A stretch of 64,000 nucleotides of DNA from Blepharisma japonicum (taxonomy: Eukaryota; Ciliophora; Heterotrichea; Heterotrichida; Blepharismidae), in contig CATKHK010000027.1 in assembly GCA_949751835.1 (NCBI GenBank), forward strand, positions 372,001 through 436,000. The letters are read 5' to 3'. Numbering within the stretch: position 1 is the stretch's first letter; each line of letters starts with the position of its first letter. Of this stretch, positions 20,807 to 30,157 are shown one piece after another. The position numbers were made by a program, and so were the translations under genes. A model generated the notes under the pieces. The model made no database searches. It was not told where the DNA came from and was given only the letters and a program-made list of their open reading frames with translations.

Positions 20807-21358
20807 ATGCTATTTATTACAAACCATTTATGGGCTAATTTGTGCAAAGTTTTAAGAAGAAAGCTAAAACTAAAGGAAATATGCAAATCTAATTAAGAAG
20901 TAAGCCAGATTAAATTAGTCCTCCAGCTAATCTGTTAAAATATATAAAATGTAAATTTATTCTGATTCTTTTAAGTAAATTGAGCTATAATTGAACTAAA
21001 TATCCGCAAGAAAACGAGCAATAAAAAAGAGTGATAAAGGATTTACTTCGAAATCTAATGCATTAGAGCACATAATAATAAATAATTAATTTTTTTCTTA
21101 TCCTAGTTTTAACACATTTTTTTAGAAATTTATAGATCTCAAATCGAAATTTGCCTTTAAATTTTTTCATCGTTTTAAGCCTAATAACCTATCAATTTCG
21201 TTCACATTTGCATATTTTTAGCAATCTATTGGCAATATAAGAAATCCTTTATTTAAGCAGATTCCTCCATTTAATAAGAATTCTATACTTTGCCGATTGG
21301 TGAATTTATAATCTCATTCATAATAATCTCCAGTAGCTTCCCTCCAATAGTATATTAA
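20807..21358. other. Spacer between divergent genes, no gene seen
   Basis: AT-rich DNA separating the minus-strand Alba gene from the plus-strand sestrin. It should carry both promoters, but no element is recognisable. Confidence 0.5.
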
Positions 21359-22768
21359 ATGGATACAGAAGGAAGTATCTCCACCATTAAGGCTCTATAT
21401 ATTAGAGATTCTGAAGTCCGGCAAGTAGAAGTAATTATTATTTAGTTTAAATCTTTTCTTTCAATGTGTCAAGCTTTGCTTCAGAGTTCAAGTGACACAA
21501 ACCAGAATTTATTTCGCACGAAATACGAAAAGACAATAATCCGCTTAGCTGTAGAATGCCCACTACCTGACATTAAGTCTGCAAGTGAAGAGTTTCTTCA
21601 AGCCAACCGAATAGTAAAAATAAAACAGAGTTACGATCCAAGAATTGTCGAAGCTATAAGTGCTTTCATTCCCGCCTATGACGTCAAATCTCTCAATGGC
21701 CAGGGGACTTTTAGGTCTGATCAAGAAAAGTCTCTTTATCTGGCCACTATCCAAGAACTTTTCTTCACCTTTGGCCGTGTTGGGCATATAGATAGGATAA
21801 TGGGAGCGTTTCCTGAGTATATGCAAAACCACTTTGATTTAGTTAAAGAACTTTTATTTGAAAGCGGACCTTTGCAGGTTGATTGAAGAATTTATATCGC
21901 TTATATGGCATCTGCAGCTCATAAGTGTGACTACTTAATGAGTGCTTGTGAGGAACAAGGGAAATTATATGGAAGCAAAGCGAGTTGATTTACTTCCCAA
22001 GGATTCTCAGAAATTCCAGGAAAAATAAGGGATCTGGGAACAGTTAATATAAAGCTTGCCCACAGGCCGTGAGATTTAGATGAAAACGATATACAGTCTT
22101 TATTAGGGAACTGACAGATTTCAGAACTATGCCATGCACTTGTGATTTTATGCGTTTTTCACTCCTTGAGTAGTCTGGCTCTTGGATTAGGAATATGCCT
22201 AGAATATGATTTAATAAAGCATAATAGAAGAGCGTCAGTAAACGATGAATTGGGAGAAGACGAAGATGATTATGATAGAATTGCAGGTGGATACTTAACA
22301 TATATCCATTATGACATCATAGCCCATAGAAGACCAGTCAGGCCGAGTGATTTCAATTGAAATGACCAAGGCTTCAACATTATTGAGAAATGTTTACCTG
22401 GGATTGCGGAAAAATTAATGAATCGAATAAGATATACATTTGTAATGACTTTTGACTCAATGGGAGGAGAAGAAGGGCAAAACACTGCTAATCTGAGGAG
22501 AGCAATATGGATGTATACACAAAGAGTTTATGGTCTGGAATATGATGATTATGACTATGGAAATGTCAATGGGCAAATAAAAAGGCAAACCAAAACATAT
22601 ATAAAGGAAGTAGCTTGTGTTCCGCATCGGGTCACAAGACGCCATATAGACCTTTTGGATATGAAATTGGTCAGTGAAGACATAATCCATATCAACTTCC
22701 TGGTATGTGAAGCAAGACTTGAAACTGAGCTTATATACACAACTAATGCGGTTCAAGCATTCATTTAA
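21359..22768 (+). CDS. Sestrin (PA26 family), 464 aa
   Basis: ATG 21359, a 15-nt intron at 21431-21445, several TGAs as Trp, stop TAA 22766-22768. The N-terminal helical domain holds PLQVDWRIYIAYMASAAHKC, then NIKLAHRPWDLDENDIQSLL. The C-terminal domain holds NLRRAIWMYTQRVYGLEYDD followed by YDYGNVN, then YIKEVACVPHRVTRRHIDLL. These are diagnostic sestrin blocks. Sestrins bind GATOR2 and restrain TORC1; animal Sestrin2 senses leucine and has weak alkylhydroperoxidase activity. Here Cys185 and Tyr187 of the peroxidase site are kept, but the proton-relay His position is Cys192. The GATOR2-binding Asp pair (391-392) is present. Leucine-pocket residues are partly changed (see findings). Five of six Trps use TGA. 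Confidence 0.95.
21431..21445 (+). other. 15-nt intron (GTAATTATTATTTAG)
   Basis: Phase-0, A at position 10, ends in an in-frame TAG. Removal joins RQVE to FKSFLSMC. Confidence 0.88.
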
Positions 22769-22957
22769 TTAATAATCAACTAAAAGTAAATTTAATGTAA
22801 ATTAAGCCTATATTAATTTCAGCATTTTTATTAAGAAATATCCTTTTAGTCTCATAAGAAATCAGCTGTTTCATATTCCACTATTTTAATTAAAATTAAA
22901 CCTAACTATTTCTATATAATAAATCAAGCTGGCAAACAGTTTTATTAACTTATTTAT

Positions 22958-23434
22958 CTACCCAAATAGCTTGTAGTAAACAATTCCAGCTTGGGTCCCT
23001 GCATCATAATACAGACCATTAGATAGTGAAGTAAAGAAAGTCTTGATAGCAGTATTATAAAACGAGAAATTCGTGAAGACAATGATAAAAATGGCATCAA
23101 GTCCTTCACCTGTTGTTAACATTGCTTGAAGTGTCAGAATTGTATTCTCAAAGTTGCAAGTCCTGCAGAAAGACACCAATTCGTTGACTGTAGATTTAAA
23201 AATATGAAGAAGACTTGAAAAATCTTGATATCCAGCCACTGCATTTTCGAAAGTGGTGATTTGTGTTACGAGATAAGGATAAGCAGTAATACAAGGGATT
23301 TCTAATGTAGATGTTGAATTTACACCATGTGCAAAGCCTGAAATAAAACTGCCAATGTTGCTTTCAGTTAAGATTGTTGCAGAAGAGGAGTAGAATAAGG
23401 ATAGGAGAAGTAAAAATGAAAGAGGTCTAGACAT
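22958..23434 (-). CDS. Small secreted helical protein, unknown family
   Basis: This 158-residue protein begins MSRPLSFLLLLSLFYSSSAT, a textbook signal peptide. The mature part is about 138 residues with amphipathic helices (DFSSLLHIFKSTVNELVSFC), a CRTCNFEN segment and one further Cys (PCITAYPY) that could form disulfides, and a weakly hydrophobic segment (GLDAIFIIVFTNFSFYNTAI). There is one potential N-glycosylation site near the start (GVNSTST). I do not recognise the family. A lysosomal, secretory-granule or cell-surface role is possible. It ends with TAG at 22958-22960. Confidence 0.75.
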   Translation of the reverse strand: MSRPLSFLLLLSLFYSSSATILTESNIGSFISGFAHGVNSTSTLEIPCITAYPYLVTQITTFENAVAGYQDFSSLLHIFKSTVNELVSFCRTCNFENTILTLQAMLTTGEGLDAIFIIVFTNFSFYNTAIKTFFTSLSNGLYYDAGTQAGIVYYKLFG

Positions 23435-23848
23435 TTATTTTATAAATTCAAGTTTAAGAATTCTATCCATACAGAAAATTATATCACTTTTATGTTGAGC
23501 TTAAAAACAAATATATAATAAAAGAATAAAAATTTTAAACGGATTTGTTTTGGATTTTAATAAGTATTGTACAGTAAGTATAATGTAAGTATGCAGCTAA
23601 TTAACTTCATATTACGATTTAAATCTTTTTGTCTCATCTAAAGTCTATAATTTTCTGCAGTTATTTCTGAGATTTTTGAATTTGTATCTGGTGAAAAAAA
23701 TAATAAGGTTTCAAGTATTAACATGTAAAAATAAAGAAAGGCAAAAACCTCAAAATTTTAAGTTATGATTGAGTTACCATAGATTATGGTTGATTTTATT
23801 TCGTTCATACCTCTAATTAATGAAAGTTTCAATCATTATATATTTAAA
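23435..23848. other. Spacer between divergent genes, no gene seen
   Basis: AT-rich DNA between the minus-strand secreted protein and the plus-strand disordered protein. Nothing recognisable. Confidence 0.45.
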
Positions 23849-24532
23849 ATGAACAGATCGATTATCATAGGAGAATCAGGATTGATGTCTCCACGTCATT
23901 TAAAATCACCCAATGTATCTCCAAAAAGTCAGCCAAAACACCGACACTCCTTATCTGCTGGAAATAGCATCTCAAAATTAATCAGTTTGAAAAACCTAAA
24001 TCAAGAGAGATCAATTTTAAAAAATAACTCACTGAGCCGAGACCCCAGCCCTGAGATAATTCAGTCAAAACTAGATTCCGTAGCAGAGCAATGGACACAA
24101 ATGAAATCAGGAATATCAGCGAAACCACAAGTAGAAAAACTTAGACTAAATAGAAATATAAGCCGGACTCACTCAGCTGAAAGATTTCAAAATGATCACT
24201 CACAAGAGCTCTTAAAAATGGCCCTAAAAGCATCATCTATACTTCAAAGAGAAAACTATTGCAAAAGTTTAGAAAATTCAAGTATTAAGGAAACACAAGA
24301 CACAGATTGTTCAATGCATCAAGAAGAAAAATATTTAGCCTTTTTGCCAGTTCCTTGTGCAGAAGAAGCACCAAGGACAACAACAAATAAAGCAAAGCCT
24401 TCATTAGTGATGGATAATAAAAATAGGAAGCCTCCAAGACTGTTAAAAAAATCTCCTGAGAATCCAGCTAAGTCTTTTGAAAATTGCTATAAAATGTTTT
24501 CCGAAACATACAAAAAAGTCAATGTTTCATAA
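23849..24532 (+). CDS. Ser/Lys-rich disordered protein, 227 aa
   Basis: I prefer ATG 23849 (MNRSIIIGESGLMSPRHLKS), because it follows an AT-rich leader like other genes here. An in-frame ATG at 23786 would add 21 hydrophobic residues. The protein is polar with many SP and RxxS sites (NVSPKSQPKHRHSLSAGNSI, SLSRDPSPEIIQ, NISRTHSAERF), suggesting a phosphorylated, unstructured protein. The only ordered-looking piece is a helix ELLKMALKASSILQRENYCK. No family recognised; no TGA used. Confidence 0.65.
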   Translation: MNRSIIIGESGLMSPRHLKSPNVSPKSQPKHRHSLSAGNSISKLISLKNLNQERSILKNNSLSRDPSPEIIQSKLDSVAEQWTQMKSGISAKPQVEKLRLNRNISRTHSAERFQNDHSQELLKMALKASSILQRENYCKSLENSSIKETQDTDCSMHQEEKYLAFLPVPCAEEAPRTTTNKAKPSLVMDNKNRKPPRLLKKSPENPAKSFENCYKMFSETYKKVNVS

Positions 24533-24771
24533 TTTTTGCCAATTTTGTAATTATAATTCCTTCGTTTAATTTTAATTCAAATTTTTTATTTAATCCCTAC
24601 AAATTTTCTTATATATTTTGAATTAACATGATTTAATGTCATAACCCAATAAATCCCAGCTGTTAAATTCGAACTTATTAATAATCTTTTGCATATTATA
24701 GTTTAAGAGATTGGCATGTCTACCATTTTAACTTACTAAATCAAACCTTCAGTCATAATTTTTAAGTTGAA

Positions 24772-25041
24772 ATGGAAGAAAGGGAGGAAAGTGTTTCATT
24801 TAGAGAAAGAAAAAGTATTTCACATTTAGAGCTTGAGCTGATTTTAAAGCAAAAAATGAAAGAACTACAAACGCTTCAAGCAGAACTCCAAAGATCTGAG
24901 CAATGCTCATCACCTGAAGTTGTCATTAAAAAGTAATTTCCAAGTAGTATAATAGAAAACATCTCATTTAAAATGGATTCCGATCCTTTAATATCCAAAA
25001 AGCACAAGGCAGGCGGCAAATGTGAATGCAGAGTATTTTAA
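24772..25041 (+). CDS. Tiny CAAX protein, candidate G-protein gamma-like subunit, 84 aa
   Basis: ATG 24772 opens MEEREESVSFRERKSISHLE and a helix LELILKQKMKELQTLQAELQ. The frame meets TAA inside a perfect 15-nt intron (24933-24947) and continues NIIENISFKMDSDPLISKKH to the end GGKCECRVF. The last four residues, CRVF, form a CAAX prenylation box (X = F, predicting geranylgeranyl), with a second Cys two residues before it. The pattern 'coiled helix, R-S-E, S-S-P-E-V-V-I helix, D-P-L-I, short basic linker, CAAX' and the size match heterotrimeric G-protein gamma subunits. The match is by eye. Alternatively it is an unrelated prenylated peptide. Its two exons are each too short to be seen by ordinary ORF searches. 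Confidence 0.55.
24933..24947 (+). other. 15-nt intron (GTAATTTCCAAGTAG)
   Basis: Phase-2 intron with A at position 10, in-frame TAA if retained. Splicing joins VVIK-N to IIENIS and yields a CAAX terminus, which supports it. Confidence 0.75.
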
Positions 25042-25099
25042 GCTGTGAATTTAATTTTTATTTAATTTCCAAAATTTCTTAAGATTTTATATAAATAAA

Positions 25100-26185
25100 T
25101 TAATAAATTTGGCAAGAATGTGTATGTGGAAAAGTCCCCCAATCAAGCCCAGCAAGAGAGATATATTCTGATTCTCTCCAACATGGAGAATTATATAGGG
25201 TATCCAAAAATTCGGCCGACTCATACAATATTAGGATTGGGGTCATTTTCCCTCTGACCATTTTATTACACAAAGTTTCCCAGTTTTCTACATCCCTTAC
25301 AACTGTATCATCAAGTTTTATCCACTTCGAGCTATCTAAGTTCCATATAAACGCAAAATAATGTCCAAGTGAAAAACATATGAATCCTCTCAAAATATAT
25401 CTGGTCTGAATTTCTCTATTATTTCCAGTAATAGTAAAGACATGTGAAAGATCAAGAACAGGCGATAAATGAAGCAAAAAATCTTCAATCCCTTGGCTTG
25501 TTAACTCATTCCAAATAAGAGAAATGGCAAGCACTTTAGGAGCTTCAATCAATAATTTATTTGAATTCATAAGATGCCCACATTTATTGCATTTAGTTTC
25601 TTTGGCTCTAACACATTTTAATAATGCTTCTTCTCATTCATTTTTAATAAGGCATTCTCTAAGTTCTTCGACATAGACTCTTAAAATCATATCCTGTGTA
25701 GAATCTCCAATTTCTGTGTCATCAGTGCATGAGCACTCCCATGCATCACAAACTTGGTATCCAAATACTTTATGTGCTAGACATAAAGGAGTACAAGGAC
25801 TATCATTAGCCAATTCTTGAGCAGTTGCACTTTGGATTTCGCCTTCTTGGAAGTTGATTCCTTCTCTATGCAAATATTTTAAGATTTCTTCAAATGCTTC
25901 TGTTGCACATCCCATCTGGTTTAGTAATAACCTATGAAATGTAAGTGAGTCAAGACATTTTCTAATAATTCTTGATGTTAACTCACTGATGTCAGGGACT
26001 GAGTTTAGAAAGAGCAAATCACGAAGTTCGCATTTTAAACAAATTGTGCCTGTGGGGTGTTCATGTTCCGGTTCTGCCTGATAAGCACTTACAAAGGAGG
26101 GCAAATGCATGAGAGCTTGAAGAACAACATTTACATAACAGCTATAGCTTCCTATGGGATTTTCAATGCCTGTAAACTTTTCCAT
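25100..26185 (-). CDS. Ubiquitin-specific protease-like (USP53/54 and plant DUF629-type)
   Basis: One frame of 361 residues crossing a TGA (IKNEWEEALLKC) and ending with TAA. The Cys box reads GIENPIGSYSCYVNVVLQAL, of the 'G-x-x-N-x-x-G-x-x-x-C-x-x-N-x-x-x-Q-x-L' type seen in USP53/54 and plant UCH proteins rather than the GNTC type of classical USPs. The catalytic Cys (residue about 16) is present. The His box is FSLGHYFAFIWN and is followed by WIKLDDTVVRDVENWETLCN and MTPILILYE, again the plant/USP53 style. CxxC pairs (ICLKCELRD, CNKCGH) may bind zinc. USP53/54 were long thought inactive, but here Cys and His are both retained. Role: deubiquitination, target unknown. Confidence 0.85.
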
Positions 26186-26281
26186 TGTTTTGATATATAT
26201 CGGATTATTATTTTGGTTCTATAATAATTATTTATTAAAAATTTCATTGATATAGTAAATCAAAGTTATAAAGAAATGTTT

Positions 26282-27830
26282 AGTTAAGAAAGGACCGGCT
26301 TGTATCTTGGCTGGTCTTTGATAATCCAAACATAGTCTATTTCAGTAAGTGCAACAGCACTAAACTGCTCCCAAAACAAATGAGTTTGATTATAAACAGT
26401 TAACCTGCCATAACCATAATCATTGCTTAAATATCTTGCCCAGGGTTGAGGAGTTGTAGAAGCTGGATCATTATGCCCATGATTATTTCCTGCATTTCCA
26501 CTAGTAATATACACAGGAGCGTTAGGGTTTATGTGAATATTCTGCCCATCATACTGGCTTGGTATTGTTTGATTTTTATATATGGCAGCATCTCTTTCAT
26601 AATTGTGAACATGAGCTTGCAACGCAAGATCAACGCTGTTATTATACCATAAATCTTCAAGAATCGGCTTAATAACTGCTGGCTGCTCTCCACAATCAGT
26701 TTGACTTCCTTCTTCAAACCAGTCTTGAGAACAATAAAGTGGGTGATGAGCTAGTACAATAATCCATGGTCTTATATTTCGTTGGCTATTGGCTATGGCT
26801 AAATCGTTAACTAGCCATTGAGTTTGAAGGTCAGCGCTTACTTGGGATTCGTTCTTGAAATAAGGGTTTGTATTGTACATAATAAAGTGTGCCGGACCAA
26901 GATTGAATGAGTAGAAATAGCTTGTTCCTTGATTTACTCCATTATTTGGCATATTGAACCTGTTTATATATTGAGTAAAGTTATCAGCTTTTTCATGATT
27001 TCCAGGGACTGTCATATATGGATAAGTTGCAGCGATGGGTTGAATCATGTTTAAGTAGTCATCTCCTATCTTTCCGTCTTCATCGTCTAAGTCATATGCA
27101 ATATCGCCCATATGCAAAATTCCTAAATAATCTCTTGTAAGAGTTTCTTCTCCAAGTAAGTGCTTTGTATATTGTCCAATAGGACCAGTGCCCCAGTCTC
27201 CAAAAACAATCAAAGTAAAAGAATTATTGACATCTCTAAAAGTTTGGCTTGTATCTGGAGTTCTTCCATTAAATAAGTATGTTTTGCTTCATGATCCTAA
27301 GTTACTGACTTTATACTCATACCAACACTCTGGCAAAAGGTTTTCAAACACAGTTGTATGGATATACTGATTCTGCCAAAAGTGAGGACCTTCTTGGAAT
27401 TTCTTGGTATCTCCTCCGATATAAGTGAAGTTTGAAGGAGATGGAACATTTCCACATAAAATAGGCCGATAAGCTGCATGTGGAGGGGCATTTAAGTAAG
27501 TGACCCAAGTAACTCTCATTTGGTTTATTTCTTCAGTCCAAGAGAGATGAATTTGCTCTGGATGGACAAACCCTGCCGTAGCAATTCCGAAACCAATAAT
27601 CAATATCAGAAGTTGCATATCAGAAATATTTATAAATTCAAAATTGTATCGAAAATATTTGCACAATGGCTACTATCCTCAAAAGGAGAAACTTACTCTG
27701 GCTATTTACCTCACGGCAAATATACATGCTAAGGTTTGTACAAAGGATATAGGGAGAGTAGAATTAGATTTCATTATTTTCCATATTTAATATTCTAATT
27801 TCTAAACTCTTTAAATCGAATTATAAAATA
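26282..27830 (-). repeat. Tandem duplication, phosphatase unit 1
   Basis: Coding region plus about 200 bp of 5' flank is matched by 28171-29715 at a constant offset of 1889 bp with few substitutions. Flank identity ends around 27830. Confidence 0.88.
26284..27618 (-). CDS. Secreted purple acid phosphatase-like metallophosphoesterase, copy 1
   Basis: Start ATG 27616-27618 (MQLLILIIGFGIATAG, a signal peptide), one TGA as Trp (NLGSWSKTYL), stop TAA 26284-26286, 444 residues. An N-terminal fibronectin-like domain (QIHLSWTEEINQMRVTWVTY) is followed by the catalytic domain with metal ligands in order: VFGDWGTG, HMGDIAYDLDDEDG, TVPGNHEKADNF, VLAHHPLYC and ALQAHVHNYERD. The last is GHxH in most family members, Ala here. 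These are the five PAP motifs, including the Tyr that gives the purple charge-transfer band. It is probably lysosomal or secreted and hydrolyses phosphomonoesters. Several N-x-S/T sites are present. A second, nearly identical gene lies 0.55 kb upstream on the same strand. Confidence 0.93.
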
Positions 27831-28172
27831 ATTCAAAAGAATAATATAATTTCAATTAAATTTTATCAAGTGAAACGAATAAAATCTGTTATCTAATAAG
27901 AAATGAAATAAATATTTTTTAACATTATAAATAGATAAGCATATAAACTTAAAATAAATACTAATTGGATTTATAATTTTAAACTCTTATAATAAAGTCT
28001 AAATGAATAAAGGAATCATATACTAAAATCAAAATTGCCCATTAATATTAATTTTTGATGTTGTCATAAATTTTTTTATAGCTTTAAACTTTCCATTTTT
28101 TATTTGATATTGATCATATTATTATTCTGAATTTTTGGATGAAAAATTCATAAGTTATTAAGAAATTATTAG
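27619..28172. other. Spacer; duplicated promoter-side flank plus unique DNA
   Basis: The first 210 bp next to the copy 1 start codon are shared with the flank of copy 2 and presumably hold the promoter. The rest (27830-28170) is AT-rich and unmatched. A short plus-strand ORF at 27666-27752 is discussed in the findings. Confidence 0.55.
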
Positions 28173-29715
28173 CTAGGAAAGAACCGGCTTGTATCTTGGC
28201 TGGTCTTTGATGATCCAAACATAATCTATTTCAGTAAGTGCAACAGCACTGAACTGCTCCCAAAACAAATGAGTTTGATTATAAACAGTCAACCTGCCAT
28301 AACCATAATCATTGCTTAAATATCTTGCCCAGGGTTGAGGAGTTGTAGAAGCTGGATCATTATGCCCAAGTGTGTTTCCTGCATTTCCGCTAGTAATATA
28401 CACAGGAGCGTTAGGGTTAATATGAATATTTTGTCCATCATACTGGCTTGGTATTGTTTGATTTTTATATATGGCAGCATCTCTCTCATAATTGTGAACA
28501 TGAGCTTGCAACGCAAGATCAACACTATTGTTATACCATAAATCTTCAAGGATAGGCTTAATTACTGCTGGCTGCGTTCCACAATCAGTTTGACTTCCTT
28601 CTTCAAACCAGTCTTGAGAACAATAAAGTGGATGATGAGCTAGTACAATAATTCATGGCCTTATACTTCTTTGACTATTAGCTATGGCTAAATCGTTAAC
28701 CAGCCATTGAGTTTGAAGGTCAGCACTTGCTTGAGATGTGTTCTTGAAATAAGGGTTTGTATTATACATTATAAAGTGTGCTGGCCCAAGGTTAAAAGAG
28801 TAGAAAAAGCTTGTTCCTTGATTTACTCCATTATTTGGCATATTGAATCTGTTTATATATTGAGTAAAGTTATCAGCCTTGTCATGATTTCCAGGAACAG
28901 TCATATATGGATAAGTGGCAGCGATAGGCTGAATCATATTTAAATATTCATCTCCTACCTTTCCGTCTTCATCCTGCATATCATATGCAATATCACCCAT
29001 ATGTAGAATTCCTAAATAATCTCTTGTGAGCGTTTCTTCTCCAAGTAGGTGTTTTGTATATTGTCCAATAGGGCCAGTGCCCCAGTCTCCAAAAACAATC
29101 AGAGTAAAAGAATTATTGACGTCCCTGAACGTTTGGCTTGTATCTGGAGTCCTTCCATTAAATAAGTATGTTTTGCTTCATGACCCTAAGTTACTGACTT
29201 TATACTCATACCAGCACTCTGGTAAAAGGTTTTCAAACACAGTTGTATGGATATACTGATTCTGCCAAAAGTGAGGACCTTCTTGGAATTTCTTGGTCTC
29301 TCCTCCGATATAAGTGAAGTTTGAGGGAGATGGAACATTTCCACATAAAATAGGCCGATAGGCTGCATGTGGAGGAGCATTTAAGTAAGTGACCCAAGTA
29401 GCTCTCATTTGGTTGATTTCTTCAGTCCAAGAGAGATGAATTTGCTCTGGATGGACATACCCTGCTGTAGCAATTCCGAAACCAATAATCAATATCAGAA
29501 GTTGCATATCAGAAATATTTATAAATTCAAAATTGTATCGAAAATATTTGCACAATGGCTACTATCCTCAAAAGGAGAAACTTACTCTGATTATTTACCT
29601 CATGGCAAATAGAAATGTGAAGGATTGTACAAAGATAGAGGGAGAGTAAAATTAGATTTCATTATTTTCCATATTTAATACTCTAACCTCCAAATCTTTA
29701 AATTTAATTATAAGT
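28171..29715 (-). repeat. Tandem duplication, phosphatase unit 2
   Basis: Partner of 26282-27830, same orientation, constant 1889-bp offset from the 3' end of the coding region to beyond the 5' end. Confidence 0.88.
28173..29507 (-). CDS. Secreted purple acid phosphatase-like metallophosphoesterase, copy 2
   Basis: A 444-residue paralogue of the gene at 26284, same signal peptide and gap-free along its length. It uses TGA for Trp at NLGSWSKTYL as copy 1 does, and also at RPWIIVLAHHP, where copy 1 has TGG. Substitutions are few, for example MQDEDG for LDDEDG after the GDIAYD motif, TDCGTQPA for TDCGEQPA, and SQAS for SQVS. All five metal-binding motifs are intact, including the unusual AHVH. 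Many differences are synonymous or conservative, so both are probably functional. The close similarity of flank and coding region suggests a recent duplication or gene conversion. Confidence 0.93.
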
Positions 29716-29871
29716 ATCCAAGAATATTAGCGTCAATTAAACTTAAGCTGCATATTTTTAATACTTATTTATATAGGGTTTGATCAGTTGTTTTTAGTAT
29801 CAGGCATACAATTTTATTTAAAAAATATACGCAAATACAGAATTTATTTTATTAATATTGCCCTATAAAAA
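29508..29871. other. Spacer; duplicated flank of copy 2, otherwise empty
   Basis: The first 200 bp match the flank of copy 1. The remainder runs to the end of the small minus-strand gene at 29872 with nothing recognisable. Confidence 0.5.
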
Positions 29872-30141
29872 TTATCTTGAAAATCCTGAAAGGTCAGGCA
29901 CTCCTTCCATTTCATCCTCACTGCTTTCACAGCTCTCAATTTCCTCTTCTTCATCTTCTTCTGAATTTTTCCTATCCATTCCTGGCGCCATAAAACAAGT
30001 TTCTGGGTAAAATAATTTTTTAACATCTGCATTAAGCTTAGTTTCTTCCTTCGCCACAGAAGCTTCATCAATTATTGACGTTGGCACAGCCCACGCAAGT
30101 CCTTCTCCTGTAATAGAAGTATCAAAAAATATACGATTCAT
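29872..30141 (-). CDS. Small acidic protein, 89 aa, unknown
   Basis: ATG 30139-30141 gives MNRIFFDTSITGEGLAWAVP, then a short helix (EASVAKEETKLNADVKKLFY) and a highly acidic tail (DRKNSEEDEEEEIESCESSE) ending DLSGFSR with TAA. No family recognised. The start codon lies only 16 bp from the start codon of the divergent gene at 30158, so the two must share a promoter region. The neat codon composition and head-to-head arrangement argue that it is real. Confidence 0.6.
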   Translation of the reverse strand: MNRIFFDTSITGEGLAWAVPTSIIDEASVAKEETKLNADVKKLFYPETCFMAPGMDRKNSEEDEEEEIESCESSEDEMEGVPDLSGFSR

Positions 30142-30157
30142 CTATTAATTATTTGAA
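30142..30157. promoter_or_regulatory. 16-bp divergent intergenic gap between two start codons
   Basis: The interval (CTATTAATTATTTGAA) is all that separates the ATG of the minus-strand gene ending at 30141 from the ATG of the plus-strand gene starting at 30158. Any core promoters or 5' leaders must overlap the neighbouring coding region, unless one of the true starts lies further inside its gene. Confidence 0.5.

Noticed and set aside
27619-27666. Upstream start MCKYFRYNFEF of the phosphatase genes
   Set aside because: It would begin with a non-ATG codon and hide the signal peptide; the ATG at MQLLILIIGF gives a proper leader in both copies.
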